A DNA stretch of 64,000 bases. It comes from Sphingomonadaceae bacterium 3R27C6 (lineage in GTDB: Bacteria > Pseudomonadota > Alphaproteobacteria > Sphingomonadales > Sphingomonadaceae). Within the stretch, counting starts at the first letter, position 1. Each line of letters begins with the position of its first letter. Location: NCBI GenBank assembly GCA_005503215.1, contig SCNS01000004.1, forward strand, positions 241,881 through 305,880, in the 5' to 3' direction. The notes beneath the pieces were generated by a model. The model was not told the DNA's origin. It did not search any database and was given only the letters and a program-made list of their open reading frames with translations. This document shows, one piece after another, positions 53,375-62,463 of the stretch. The position numbers and the translations under genes are program-made.

Positions 53375-54589
53375 ATGGGCAAGATCAAGGTAGCCAACCC
53401 GGTCGTCGAACTCGACGGCGACGAAATGACCCGGATCATCTGGCAGTGGATCCGCGAGCGGCTGATCCTCCCCTATCTCGACATCGACCTTCATTATTAC
53501 GACCTCGGCATCGAGAAGCGCGACGAGACCGACGACAAGATCACCGTCGAGGCCGCGAACGCGATCAAGAAATATGGCGTCGGCGTAAAGTGCGCGACGA
53601 TCACCCCCGACGAAGCGCGCGTCGAGGAATTCGGCCTGAAAAAGATGTGGAAGTCGCCGAACGGCACGATCCGCAATATCCTGGGCGGCGTTGTCTTCCG
53701 CGAACCGATCGTGATGAAGAACGTCCCCCGCCTCGTTCCCGGCTGGACCGACCCGATCGTCGTCGGCCGTCACGCGTTCGGCGACCAGTATAAGGCGACC
53801 GATTTCCGCGTCCCCGGCCCCGGCAAGCTGCGCCTGGTGTTCGAAGGCGAGGACGGCACGCTGATCGACGAGGAAGTGTTCCAGTTCCCGTCGTCGGGCG
53901 TCGCGATGGGCATGTACAATCTCGACGATTCGATCCGCGACTTCGCACGCGCCAGCCTGAACTATGGCCTTGCACGTCAGTGGCCCGTGTATCTGTCGAC
54001 CAAGAACACGATCCTGAAAGCCTATGACGGCCGCTTCAAGGACCTGTTCGAGGAAGTGTTCAACGCCGAATTCAAGGCGAAGTTCGACGAGATCGGCATC
54101 GTGTACGAACATCGCCTGATCGACGACATGGTCGCATCGGCGCTCAAGTGGAGCGGCAAGTTCGTCTGGGCCTGCAAGAATTACGACGGCGACGTCCAGT
54201 CGGACACCGTCGCGCAGGGCTTCGGTTCGCTCGGCCTGATGACCAGCGTGCTGATGACCCCCGACGGCCAGACGGTCGAATCCGAAGCCGCGCACGGCAC
54301 CGTCACGCGCCACTACCGCATGCACCAGCAGGGCAAGGCGACCTCGACCAACCCGATCGCGTCGATCTTCGCCTGGACCGGCGGGCTCAAGCACCGCGGC
54401 AAGCTCGACGGCAATGCCGAGCTGATCAAGTTCGCCGACGACCTGGAAAAGGTCTGCGTCGCGACGGTCGAGAGCGGCAAGATGACCAAGGATCTGGCGC
54501 TGCTGATCGGTCCCGACCAGAATTGGCTGACCACCGAAGGTTTCTTCGAGGCGATCGTCGAAAATCTCGAAGCCAAGATGGGCGCATAA
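53375..54589 (+). CDS. icd: NADP-dependent isocitrate dehydrogenase
   Basis: The 404-residue enzyme is of the homodimeric type II (eukaryote-like) NADP-IDH subfamily. It starts [20 protein letters not shown], has [19 protein letters not shown] (phosphoserine-type substrate loop) and [20 protein letters not shown] (coenzyme and metal site). It oxidises isocitrate to 2-oxoglutarate in the TCA cycle. AAGG is nine bases before the ATG. A stem-loop at 54626-54650 follows it before the antiporter gene. Confidence 0.97.
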   Translation: MGKIKVANPVVELDGDEMTRIIWQWIRERLILPYLDIDLHYYDLGIEKRDETDDKITVEAANAIKKYGVGVKCATITPDEARVEEFGLKKMWKSPNGTIRNILGGVVFREPIVMKNVPRLVPGWTDPIVVGRHAFGDQYKATDFRVPGPGKLRLVFEGEDGTLIDEEVFQFPSSGVAMGMYNLDDSIRDFARASLNYGLARQWPVYLSTKNTILKAYDGRFKDLFEEVFNAEFKAKFDEIGIVYEHRLIDDMVASALKWSGKFVWACKNYDGDVQSDTVAQGFGSLGLMTSVLMTPDGQTVESEAAHGTVTRHYRMHQQGKATSTNPIASIFAWTGGLKHRGKLDGNAELIKFADDLEKVCVATVESGKMTKDLALLIGPDQNWLTTEGFFEAIVENLEAKMGA

Positions 54590-54625
54590 CAACCAAAAAG
54601 GTTGGGATAGTCCTCTAGCCAATCG

Positions 54626-54650
54626 GGGCCGGCCTGCATAAGGTCGGCCC
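54626..54650 (+). terminator. Stem-loop between icd and the antiporter gene
   Basis: GGGCCGGCCT (54626-54635) pairs with AGGTCGGCCC (54641-54650), ten pairs including one G-U, with loop GCATA. It ends two bases before the antiporter ATG. The only candidate ribosome-binding site for that gene, AAGG, is in the loop and right arm. It may therefore terminate icd and also limit translation of the downstream gene. Confidence 0.5.
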
Positions 54651-54652
54651 TT

Positions 54653-56437
54653 ATGGTATCGGAAACAGAAACCTCCGCCATCGGCAACGCGCTGGTGGTC
54701 CTCGGCGCCGCGGGCATCGTCATCCCGGCGTTCGCGCGCTTCCGCCTGCCACCCGTGATCGGCTTCATCCTCGTCGGCCTGCTCGTCGGGCCGTCGGGGC
54801 TCGGCGCGCTCGCGGCCGATTACCCGTGGCTGAAACATGTCACGATCGGATCGACCGAAGATATCGCGCTTTTCGGCGAGCTCGGCATCATCCTCCTGCT
54901 CTTCTCGATCGGGCTTGAGCTATCATTCCGCCGCCTGTGGCAACTCCGCAAGCTCGTGTTCGGGATCGGCGCCGCCGAGCTGCTGCTAGCAGGGGCGATC
55001 CTCGGAACCGCGTTGCTCTTCGCCGGAAATCTTTCGACCGCCGCCGCCTACGGCCTCGGCATCGCGCTGGCGTTGTCATCGACGGCACTGGTGCTGCCGA
55101 TAGCGGGCACCAAATCCGCGGTCGGCCGCGCATCCTTTTCGATGCTGTTGTTCGAGGATCTCGCGCTCGTCCCGATCATCTTCATCCTCGCCGCGCTATC
55201 GCCCGCGGCATCAGGCGACAGCGCAGAACTATTGCTGACGACCTTGTGGCAAGGCGCGGTGGTCGTCGCCGCGCTCGCGATCGGCGGCTGGTTCCTGCTG
55301 CCAAAGATCTTCGCGCAAGCCGCGCGCGCGAAGGATCCCGAGCTATTCCTTGCCGCGAGCCTGCTCGTCGTCATCGTCGCCGCGCTCGCGACCGCCGCGG
55401 TCGGGCTGTCACCGATCGTCGGGGCGCTGCTCGCGGGGCTGATGATTGCCGAAACCGAATATCATAACGAGGTCGAGGCGATCACCGCGCCGTTCAAGGG
55501 GCTCGCGCTCGGGGTGTTCCTGATCAGCGTCGGCATGGGGCTCAACCTCAAGACGATCGCCGAACAATGGCCAGCGCTTGCCGTCGCGGTCGTCGGTGTC
55601 GTGCTTGTCAAAGCGTTCGTCACCGCCGCGCTTCTGCGCTTTTCGGGCGCGGCGCGGCGCGGCACGGCTGCCGAGGTCGGGCTGCTGATGGCGAGCCCGT
55701 CGGAAACCACCCTGATCGTGCTGACGACCGCCTTGCAGGCGCAGCTCATCAGCCGGAGCACTGCCGAATTCTGGCAGCTCGTCACCGCGATCGGGCTGAC
55801 GATCACGCCGTTGCTCGCGCGTATCGGTCACGATATCGCGCGGCGGATCGAGATGCGCACGGGCGACGCGCAAGGTGACGAAACGCCTGAAGGCCGCACC
55901 GTCGTCGTCGGCTTCGGTCGCGTCGGGCACACCGTCGCCGAACTGCTGCGCGAGCATGATCGTCCCTATGTGGCGGTCGACGCCGACATCGATACGGTCG
56001 CCGCGGCGCGGCGCGATGGATTCAGCGTTCGCTTCGCCGACGTCGCGCGGCCGGGCAGCCTCGACAAGCTGGGCATCGAAAATGCGCTGGCGATCGTACT
56101 GACGATGGACGATCCGGTGCAGCAACTGCGCATGACGCGCCAGCTTCGCCAGAAATATCCCGACCTGCCGATCATCAGCCGCGCGCGCGATGCCGACCAT
56201 GCCGCCGCACTGTATCAGGCGGGGGCGAGCGACGCGGTGCCCGAGACGCTGGAAAGCTCGCTGCAACTCGCCGAAGCGGTGCTTATCGACCTCGGCGTCG
56301 CGATGGGGCCGGTGATCGCGTCGATCCACGACGTGCGCGCCAAGATGCGGCACGACATCATGGCCAAGGGCCAGCTGGAACGCGAGCCGCGCATCCGCAA
56401 GACCCGCCGCCCCATCGAGAGCAGCAAAAAGGCTTAG
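54653..56437 (+). CDS. CPA2-family cation:proton antiporter with RCK domain
   Basis: The 594-residue protein has about twelve transmembrane helices typical of the KefB/KefC/YbaL family (FRLPPVIGFILVGLLVGPSG, GLELSFRRLWQLRK, SSTALVLPIAGTKSAVGRAS). A C-terminal RCK/TrkA-N domain follows, with the nucleotide-binding loop VVVGFGRVGHTVAELL and the ending AMGPVIASIHDVRAKM. It exchanges K+ or Na+ for protons, gated by a cytosolic ligand. The C-terminal region differs from glutathione-gated KefB/C, so I do not give a specific gene name. The ATG is close to a stem-loop that ends two bases upstream. Confidence 0.88.
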   Translation: MVSETETSAIGNALVVLGAAGIVIPAFARFRLPPVIGFILVGLLVGPSGLGALAADYPWLKHVTIGSTEDIALFGELGIILLLFSIGLELSFRRLWQLRKLVFGIGAAELLLAGAILGTALLFAGNLSTAAAYGLGIALALSSTALVLPIAGTKSAVGRASFSMLLFEDLALVPIIFILAALSPAASGDSAELLLTTLWQGAVVVAALAIGGWFLLPKIFAQAARAKDPELFLAASLLVVIVAALATAAVGLSPIVGALLAGLMIAETEYHNEVEAITAPFKGLALGVFLISVGMGLNLKTIAEQWPALAVAVVGVVLVKAFVTAALLRFSGAARRGTAAEVGLLMASPSETTLIVLTTALQAQLISRSTAEFWQLVTAIGLTITPLLARIGHDIARRIEMRTGDAQGDETPEGRTVVVGFGRVGHTVAELLREHDRPYVAVDADIDTVAAARRDGFSVRFADVARPGSLDKLGIENALAIVLTMDDPVQQLRMTRQLRQKYPDLPIISRARDADHAAALYQAGASDAVPETLESSLQLAEAVLIDLGVAMGPVIASIHDVRAKMRHDIMAKGQLEREPRIRKTRRPIESSKKA

Positions 56438-56451
56438 GGTCGGGACCCTAA
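56434..56451. terminator. Palindrome covering two convergent stop codons
   Basis: TTAGGGT (56434-56440), CGGG, ACCCTAA (56445-56451) is a perfect inverted repeat. It contains the TAG of the antiporter (56435-56437) and the TAG of the M16 gene (complement 56448-56450). As a hairpin with a four-base loop it can serve as a shared end point for both transcripts. Confidence 0.5.
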
Positions 56452-59387
56452 CGCCCGCCCGCCGCGGGTGCCGGGACCGGCGCCGCACCCAGCGCCGACG
56501 CATCGGCCAGCGTCATCCCCTTGGGCAGGATCGCCAGCGACCATTGCCGCGCGGGTGTCAGATATTGCCGTGCCAGCCGCTGGATATCGGCGGCGGTGAC
56601 CGCCGAAATATCGTCCTGGATCGACAGCGCGGCCGCGGTGACGCGCGGGTCGCGCGTCGCGCCTTCGAGCAGGAACATCCAATAGACGTTGCCCGTCGAG
56701 GCGCGCGCGACCTGTTCGCGGATCGGCCCGGCGTTGCGCGCCAGTTCGTCGGCGGTGATCGGCTTTGCGACGAGGTCGGCGGCGATGTCGCGGGCGATGC
56801 CGTAAAAGCGGTCGAGATCCTTCGGTGCGAGCAGGCTGCCGACGAGCAGATAGCCGCCGGTGTCGAAGCCCGTTGGCCAGTGGCTGTCGACCACGGGGCC
56901 ATAGCTTGCGCCCTGCTCGGCGCGCAGGCGGTCGAACAGGCGGTCGTTGAAGATCGCCGCCAGCACTTCGAGCCCGCGCGCATCGCGCGGGCTGGCAAGA
57001 CCGCCGCCGGTCGGCCAGGCGGTCATCGCCGCCGCCTGCCCCTGCTCGCCACGATGATAGGCGATCTCGGGCACGGTGACATGTTTCGCGAAGTCAACGC
57101 GCTGGCCGGCGGGCGGCGCGAGGGTCTGACGCGGCGGCAGCGCGCCGAGCGTCTCGGCGAGGATCTTCTTGTAATCGACCGTTTCGAGGTCGCCGAAAAT
57201 CTGCACCTCGATCGGCCCGCTGGCGAGACGCGGTTCCCAGAAAGCGCGGAAGGCGGCGGGGGTCAGCGCTTCGATCTGCGCCTTGTCGGGCGCGGCCCAG
57301 CGCGCATCATTGTTGGTCAACCAGCCGCGCAAATTGCGGTCGAGCACCGCGTTGGGCGTCGCGTCGTTGAGGTCATATCCGGTGAGAAAACCGATGCGCA
57401 ACCGTTCGACCGGCGCGGCATCCCAGCGCGGCTGCGCGAGCTTGCCCGCGATCAACCGCATCTGGTCGGCGAGGTCGGCCGGCCGGCTTTCGGCCGACAG
57501 TTCGAACGCATCGTCGTCGATCGCGAAATTCATCTGGATCTGCCGGCCGTTGGTCAGCTGGTCGATCTCGTTCTGGCCCCACGGGCCGATCCCGCTTGCG
57601 ACCAGCGCGTAATCGCCGGTCCAGAGCAGGTTCGGCGCGTCGGCGGCGACGCTGCGGTTGCCGGTGCCGAAGCGCACGTTGACGCGCACCTTGCCCGGCT
57701 CGACCTTGTTGTTCGACACCAGCGCGGTCACGCCATTGGCGAATTCGAGCCGCTCGGCGCGCAGCCCGAGAAGGCTGCTGGCCGCTGTGATCGTTCCCGG
57801 CTGGCCGATGGCCGGCAGCTGCTTGAAATCGGCCTTCACCGTCGCCAGCCGGTCGTCGCGCGCGGTCACCGGGGTCTTGAGCGCGGCAAGCACCGCGGCA
57901 TCGCCGCCCGCCGCCGTCGGCGTGGTCAGCACGACGCGGGTTACCGGCGCGGCAAAGATCGCCTTGCTGATCTCGAGCATCACCTTCGGCGTCGCCGAGG
58001 CGCGGATCGCCTTGAACATATCGACCTGCCCCTGTGGGCTGGTCACCGTTTCGTTGATGTCGACCGCGCGCACCATGTCGTCGGCGAGCCGCGCGCCGGG
58101 CTCGTTGCGCGCATTTTCCAGTTCCTTGACCAGGAACGCCTGAATCTCGTTCGCCTCGCGGTCGATGTCGGCCTGCGACGGCGGGTTTTTCGCCGCGTCG
58201 GCGATCACGCCGCGCACGTCGGCGAGCGCGGCTTTCCAGTCGCTCAGGGGAACGATCGACGCCATCGTCACGTCGACGCTGCGGCTGACATATTGCTGCT
58301 CGACCGTCGCGACCAGATAGCTGCCGCCGCTGCGCGCGCGGTTCTCCAGTCGCCGGTTGACCAGCGCCTGCGCGATGAATTCGAGATAGAGCCGCCGCGT
58401 ATTCTCGACCGTGTCGATGCGCTTCTTCCACGGGCGCACCATCGCGAGCGTCAATGCGAGCGGCTGGTTCGCCTCGACGATTTCGCGCGCCTCAGGTTTC
58501 TTTGGGTCGGGTTTGCCGAAATCGGGATTGGCGGGGTTCGGGCCCTCGGCCTTCCAGTCGCCATAATATTTCGCGACCAGCCCGGCGAGCACCGCGGGAT
58601 CGGCATCGCCGACGATGACCACGACCGCACGGTCGGGGCGATACCAGCGATTGTGGAAGGCGGCGACCGAGGTCGCGCTCGCCTTGCCCAGCGACGCGGT
58701 GGTGCCGATCGGCGAGCGGTCGCCGAGCAATTGCCCTGCGAACAGATGCGCGTTGGTCGCGTCAGCAATCCGTTTTTGCGGGCCGTCGGCTTCGCGGAGT
58801 TCGGACATCACGACGCCGCGCTCGGCGGCGACCGCGAGTTCGGAGATGCGCGGTTCGCGCACCATGCCCGACAGCAATTTCATGCTTTCGTCGAGATTGG
58901 CGGGCGTGACGCTCGGCAGGTCGAGCTGGTAAACCGTCTGCGTCGGGGTCGTCTGGGCGTTCGAATCGCTGCCGAAGGTGACGCCGAACCGCTGCCAGAT
59001 GCGCTTGGCTTCGCCGTCGGGAATATGCTCCGATCCACGGAAGGTCAGATGCTCGAGCAAATGGGCGTAACCGCGCTCCTGTTCGGTTTCGAACATCGAG
59101 CCGACGTCCATGCGGACTCGGATCGACACCTGCCCCGGGGGCACGCCATTGTTGCGGACCGCATAGCGAACACCATTGGGAAGCACGCCGAATTGCCACG
59201 CCGTATCGCGCGGAATGTCGCTGCCGACATAAAGCCAGTCGCCGCTCTTCGCCGGGGCACCGGCGGTTTTCGTCGCCGTCCCTTGCGCGCTGACGGACGG
59301 CCCCGCCAGCAGTAGCGCGGCGGCAGCGCCGGCAAGGAGGATGGATCGGGTCAAACGAAGCGGCGCGCGCCGGGAGAAATAGGACAT
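56448..59387 (-). CDS. M16 family metallopeptidase, two-domain
   Basis: The 979-residue protein has a signal peptide and two insulinase-like M16 domains. The zinc motif is HLLEH (109-113, inverted HxxEH) in the N-terminal domain, with the downstream glutamate in AAERGVVMSELRE. The C-terminal domain lacks HxxEH and is structural, as in PqqL and YmxG-type proteins. It is a periplasmic or outer-membrane-associated peptidase of unknown substrate. It converges with the antiporter gene, sharing an 18-base palindrome, and its start is divergent from the nitrilase gene. Confidence 0.9.
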   Translation of the reverse strand: MSYFSRRAPLRLTRSILLAGAAAALLLAGPSVSAQGTATKTAGAPAKSGDWLYVGSDIPRDTAWQFGVLPNGVRYAVRNNGVPPGQVSIRVRMDVGSMFETEQERGYAHLLEHLTFRGSEHIPDGEAKRIWQRFGVTFGSDSNAQTTPTQTVYQLDLPSVTPANLDESMKLLSGMVREPRISELAVAAERGVVMSELREADGPQKRIADATNAHLFAGQLLGDRSPIGTTASLGKASATSVAAFHNRWYRPDRAVVVIVGDADPAVLAGLVAKYYGDWKAEGPNPANPDFGKPDPKKPEAREIVEANQPLALTLAMVRPWKKRIDTVENTRRLYLEFIAQALVNRRLENRARSGGSYLVATVEQQYVSRSVDVTMASIVPLSDWKAALADVRGVIADAAKNPPSQADIDREANEIQAFLVKELENARNEPGARLADDMVRAVDINETVTSPQGQVDMFKAIRASATPKVMLEISKAIFAAPVTRVVLTTPTAAGGDAAVLAALKTPVTARDDRLATVKADFKQLPAIGQPGTITAASSLLGLRAERLEFANGVTALVSNNKVEPGKVRVNVRFGTGNRSVAADAPNLLWTGDYALVASGIGPWGQNEIDQLTNGRQIQMNFAIDDDAFELSAESRPADLADQMRLIAGKLAQPRWDAAPVERLRIGFLTGYDLNDATPNAVLDRNLRGWLTNNDARWAAPDKAQIEALTPAAFRAFWEPRLASGPIEVQIFGDLETVDYKKILAETLGALPPRQTLAPPAGQRVDFAKHVTVPEIAYHRGEQGQAAAMTAWPTGGGLASPRDARGLEVLAAIFNDRLFDRLRAEQGASYGPVVDSHWPTGFDTGGYLLVGSLLAPKDLDRFYGIARDIAADLVAKPITADELARNAGPIREQVARASTGNVYWMFLLEGATRDPRVTAAALSIQDDISAVTAADIQRLARQYLTPARQWSLAILPKGMTLADASALGAAPVPAPAAGGR

Positions 59388-59474
59388 TGGCCCATCTTAT
59401 CGCCTTCGAACCTTGCTGGCCACTGAACTGTCATGCGGCTTGTCCTGCGAACGCCACGGGCTTAGCCAGATGCG

Positions 59475-60338
59475 ATGGATATCCCTTTACCAGCCGCCCC
59501 CCTCGCCGCGCTCGTCCAGATGACAAGCGGCATCGACCCCGCCGTCAATCTGGCGACGATCGATCATGCGATGGGCGAAGCCGCCGCGCACGGCGCCGCG
59601 ATGGCCTTTCTTCCCGAAATGTCGCTTCTCCTCGACCGCGACCGCGCGCGATCGGGCGCGCATATGGCCCGCGAAGCCGACAGTCCCTGGCCCGCGGCGC
59701 TGCAGGCGATGGCGCAAAAGCACGGGATATGGCTGCATTCGGGATCGATGCCGCTCCTCGCCGACGATGGCGAACGGCGCGTCAACCGCGCTCATGTCAT
59801 CGCCGCCGACGGCAGCATCCGCGCGCGTTACGACAAGATCCACATGTTCGACGTCACCCTGCCATCGGGCGAAAACTGGCAGGAATCGGCCGCTTATGAG
59901 GGCGGCGACGCCGTCGTGGTCACAGAAACCCCGCTCGGGCTTTTGGGGCTCAGCATCTGTTACGATCTGCGCTTCCCCGAACTGTACCGCGCGCTGGTCG
60001 ATCGCGGCGCGACATTGATCGCCATCCCCGCCGCCTTCACCGTGTCGACGGGCGAGGCGCATTGGCATGTCCTGATGCGCGCGCGGGCGATCGAAACCGG
60101 CTGCCATGTCGTGGCGGCGGCGCAGGGCGGCACGCATGAAGACGGCCGGCAAACTTTTGGCCACAGCCTTGCCGTCGATCCCTGGGGTGTCGTTCTGGCC
60201 GATGCTGCGACGCCGGGCGATGCGCACGCCGAGGGCTATGCGCTGACACTAGCCCCCATCGACGCGGCGGCGGGTGAACGCGCCCGTCAGGCGATCCCGC
60301 TCGCGCGATCGCGGACGAACCGCACCATCGTACTCTGA
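59475..60338 (+). CDS. Carbon-nitrogen hydrolase, nitrilase superfamily (Nit2-like)
   Basis: The 287-residue enzyme has the Glu-Lys-Cys triad: FLPEMSLLL (Glu), ARYDKIHMFDV (Lys) and LGLSICYDLRFPELYRALV (Cys). The Cys region is typical of Nit1/Nit2 and deaminated-glutathione amidase-like enzymes. It hydrolyses an amide to acid and ammonia; omega-amidase or dGSH amidase roles are plausible. The start MDIPLPAAP lies 87 bases upstream-divergent from the M16 gene. It is followed by a terminator hairpin before a convergent small gene. Confidence 0.9.
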   Translation: MDIPLPAAPLAALVQMTSGIDPAVNLATIDHAMGEAAAHGAAMAFLPEMSLLLDRDRARSGAHMAREADSPWPAALQAMAQKHGIWLHSGSMPLLADDGERRVNRAHVIAADGSIRARYDKIHMFDVTLPSGENWQESAAYEGGDAVVVTETPLGLLGLSICYDLRFPELYRALVDRGATLIAIPAAFTVSTGEAHWHVLMRARAIETGCHVVAAAQGGTHEDGRQTFGHSLAVDPWGVVLADAATPGDAHAEGYALTLAPIDAAAGERARQAIPLARSRTNRTIVL

Positions 60339-60392
60339 CCCTGCATCGCCGCGCCTTGGCGACGCGTGGGTGTATCACCACCCGGAATAAAC

Positions 60393-60423
60393 AAAGGGCC
60401 CCGAGCGAAGCTCGGAGCCCTTT
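60393..60423. terminator. Bidirectional intrinsic terminator
   Basis: AAAGGGCCCCGAGC (60393-60406) pairs with GCTCGGAGCCCTTT (60410-60423) around a GAA loop, with one mismatch. On the minus strand the stem is followed by TTTGTTTATT. It serves the small membrane-protein gene (minus) and can also end the nitrilase-family gene (plus). Confidence 0.8.
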
Positions 60424-60454
60424 GCGAAAGTCTGGCTAGCCAGATCAGCCGTTA

Positions 60455-60685
60455 TTACGGGCTGGTCGGCTTGTCGTCGTCGTTGTCCGACGCGATGATG
60501 ATGCCGCCAACGACAGCAACGAGAGCGAGGACAGCGATGATCCAGCTCGTGCTGCCTTCGAGTTCGCTCTGGCCGTCAACGGCCGAAGCAGCGCGGGCTG
60601 CGGGAGCAGCCGACGCGGCAACCGGCGCCGCAATCATCGAGGTCGCTGCGAGAGAGATCGCAGCTTTCTTAAGCAGGTTCATCAT
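60455..60685 (-). CDS. Small secreted or membrane protein
   Basis: The 76-residue protein has an N-terminal signal peptide (LLKKAAISLAATSMIAAPVA, cleavage near ASAAP). A short linker and a C-terminal hydrophobic helix (IIAVLALVAVVGGIIIA) end in acidic DNDDDKPTSP. I recognise the architecture from conserved hypothetical proteins of sphingomonads but cannot assign a function. It has its own terminator and a probable promoter upstream (60758-60786), so it appears to be a monocistronic, well-expressed gene. Confidence 0.7.
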   Translation of the reverse strand: MMNLLKKAAISLAATSMIAAPVAASAAPAARAASAVDGQSELEGSTSWIIAVLALVAVVGGIIIASDNDDDKPTSP

Positions 60686-60757
60686 TTTCTCCGTCCACTG
60701 GATTACTTTTGTCGAATCAAACCGGCGAAGTTTCCCCCGGTCTGCTTCTGCAGGGCC

Positions 60758-60786
60758 TTATTAGGCACGGCGTTCAGCAATTGCAA
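60758..60786 (-). promoter_or_regulatory. Candidate promoter of the small secreted-protein gene
   Basis: On the minus strand, TTGCAA (60786-60781), a 17-base spacer and TAATAA (60763-60758) form a plausible -35/-10 pair. It lies about 73 bases before the small gene's ATG, within a gap with no other gene. Alpha sigma-70 consensus is loosely met. Confidence 0.4.
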
Positions 60787-60858
60787 CGACGTTTTGCCCT
60801 ACCCCGGTAAATCTTAGTAAATCATAAATAGGGGAAAAGTTGTTGCATCGAACGCTAC

Positions 60859-61653
60859 TTATCCGCGCCGTACACGCTCGAAGGATTCGCTCGTGACGGG
60901 GTAACCCAAATGCCCGGGGATGCAGAGATGGGCCTGCCCCCCACGCTCCTCGATCCATGGCGTGATGAGCTCGACCGGAAACTGGCCGGAATGCTCTGAA
61001 AAGCTGGTGAAATCTGCAACTTGTGCCAGGCGTTCGAGATTGCGTCGGGTGGGAAAGATCACCGACACGTCGCCGCGGTCGGCCATCGTCAGCGTGGCCT
61101 TCGCGCTCGCCCAGAAAATATGGCTGTGCTCGGCCTCCTCGACCGTCAGTTCATGGCTGTGCGGCGGCGCGGCGACGGCATAGAATCGCGTGTCGAACGT
61201 TCGCGCCTCTTTGAAATTGGGGCACCACCGCGCGAAGGGGACGAAGGATTCCAGTGCGATTCGGTCGCCGCGCGCTGCCAATATGTCCGAAAGCAGCGTT
61301 CCGGCGAGCAACGCCTGCCGCACCTCGGCCACGTCGCTTTCGGCCAGCGCCGGCCAACCGACCGCGAGGCCCGTTTCCTCCAGCGTCTCGCGCAGCGCCG
61401 CGACCCGCGCCGCGCCGTCGGCTTCGTCGATGCCCGCCCCGTAAAGACGCGCCACCTGATAATCGTCGGGATCGACGCGGCCGCCGGGAAACACGACCGC
61501 CCCGGCCGCGAAGGCCATGGTGACCGACCGCTTGACCATCAATATCTCGTCAGCGCCGCCGTCGTCCGCCGGCCGCATGATGACCAGCGTCGCGGCGGGA
61601 ATGGCGCCGTCGGGCAACAGTTCAGCGGGCGGGGTCGTCGGCGTATCGGTCAT
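60859..61653 (-). CDS. NUDIX hydrolase, NUDT19-like
   Basis: The 264-residue protein has a NUDIX box ending in RETLEETGL preceded by FPGGRVDPDDYQ. A spacer between the two, and the loss of the classical upstream glutamate (Gly in its place), are features of the NUDT19/RP2-like acyl-CoA diphosphatase group. It probably hydrolyses a CoA or nucleoside-diphosphate derivative. The ATG giving MTDTPTTPP is chosen; a 37-residue upstream frame overlaps the DUF4126 start region on the other strand and has no support. Confidence 0.85.
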   Translation of the reverse strand: MTDTPTTPPAELLPDGAIPAATLVIMRPADDGGADEILMVKRSVTMAFAAGAVVFPGGRVDPDDYQVARLYGAGIDEADGAARVAALRETLEETGLAVGWPALAESDVAEVRQALLAGTLLSDILAARGDRIALESFVPFARWCPNFKEARTFDTRFYAVAAPPHSHELTVEEAEHSHIFWASAKATLTMADRGDVSVIFPTRRNLERLAQVADFTSFSEHSGQFPVELITPWIEERGGQAHLCIPGHLGYPVTSESFERVRRG

Positions 61654-61763
61654 GGCGCAAGCGATAACCGTGCCGCACCCCCTTGTCATCCCGGCATTGC
61701 GGCGGCGCGCGGACGGGTGCAAGGTGACGCACGGCCAAGGGATCCGGGACGGGGAGCACGGCA

Positions 61764-62390
61764 TTGGGAATCGTCGAGATTTTGGGCGTCGCGGGCAGCC
61801 TGAGCCTTCTTGCCGGCTGGCGGCTCTACCTCACCATATTGGCAACCGGCACCGCGATGCATTTCGGCTGGCTTCCCCTGCCCGAACATCTCGCCGCCTT
61901 GCAGGTGCTCGCCAATCCATGGGTGCTGGGCGTTGCCGCGGTCGGCACCATCGCCGAGTTCCTCGCCGACAAGATCGCCTGGGTCGATTCGATCTGGGAT
62001 ACGGTCCACAGCATCATCCGCCCGCTCGGCGGCGCGCTGCTGGCGCTGGCGCTGGTCGATTCATCGGATCCGGCGTGGCAGGTCATCGCCTTTCTGCTGG
62101 GCGGCGGCGGCGCCTTGCTGAGCCATGGCGCCAAGGCGACGACGCGCGCGGTCGTCAACGTCAGCCCCGAACCGTTCAGCAACGCCGCCGTGTCGACCGG
62201 CGAAGATGTCGCCACGGGCGGCCTGCTGGCGCTCGCCATCGCCTACCCGCCGCTGGCCATCGTCATCGCGATCCTGCTCGCGGTTGCCGCGATCATCGTC
62301 ATCATCGCGCTGCGCCGGCTGCTGCGCAATATCAAGGCGACGTTGAAGCGCGCTCTGGGCGACGAAACGCCGCCGCCGATTGATGCTTAG
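61764..62390 (+). CDS. DUF4126 family membrane protein
   Basis: The 208-residue integral-membrane protein has several hydrophobic helices (LGVAGSLSLLAGWRLYLTIL, LLALALVDSSDPAWQVIAFL, PLAIVIAILLAVAAIIVIIA). It matches the DUF4126 pattern, including the AGWRLYLT and SPEPFSN segments. Function unknown. The start is a TTG with GGGGAG seven bases upstream. It is divergent from the NUDIX gene by 110 bases and is followed 73 bases later by an autotransporter. Confidence 0.85.
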   Translation: MGIVEILGVAGSLSLLAGWRLYLTILATGTAMHFGWLPLPEHLAALQVLANPWVLGVAAVGTIAEFLADKIAWVDSIWDTVHSIIRPLGGALLALALVDSSDPAWQVIAFLLGGGGALLSHGAKATTRAVVNVSPEPFSNAAVSTGEDVATGGLLALAIAYPPLAIVIAILLAVAAIIVIIALRRLLRNIKATLKRALGDETPPPIDA

Positions 62391-62463
62391 TAATTTGGCA
62401 ACATTCAGTTTATAGGCTTCACGGACAGGGGGGCACACCAAACCCGAAAGGGAATGATGACGC

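Noticed and set aside
56544..59315. A 923-codon open frame opposite the M16 peptidase
   Set aside because: Same GC-shadow effect; the minus strand has a signal peptide and zinc motif, whereas this frame has no family pattern.
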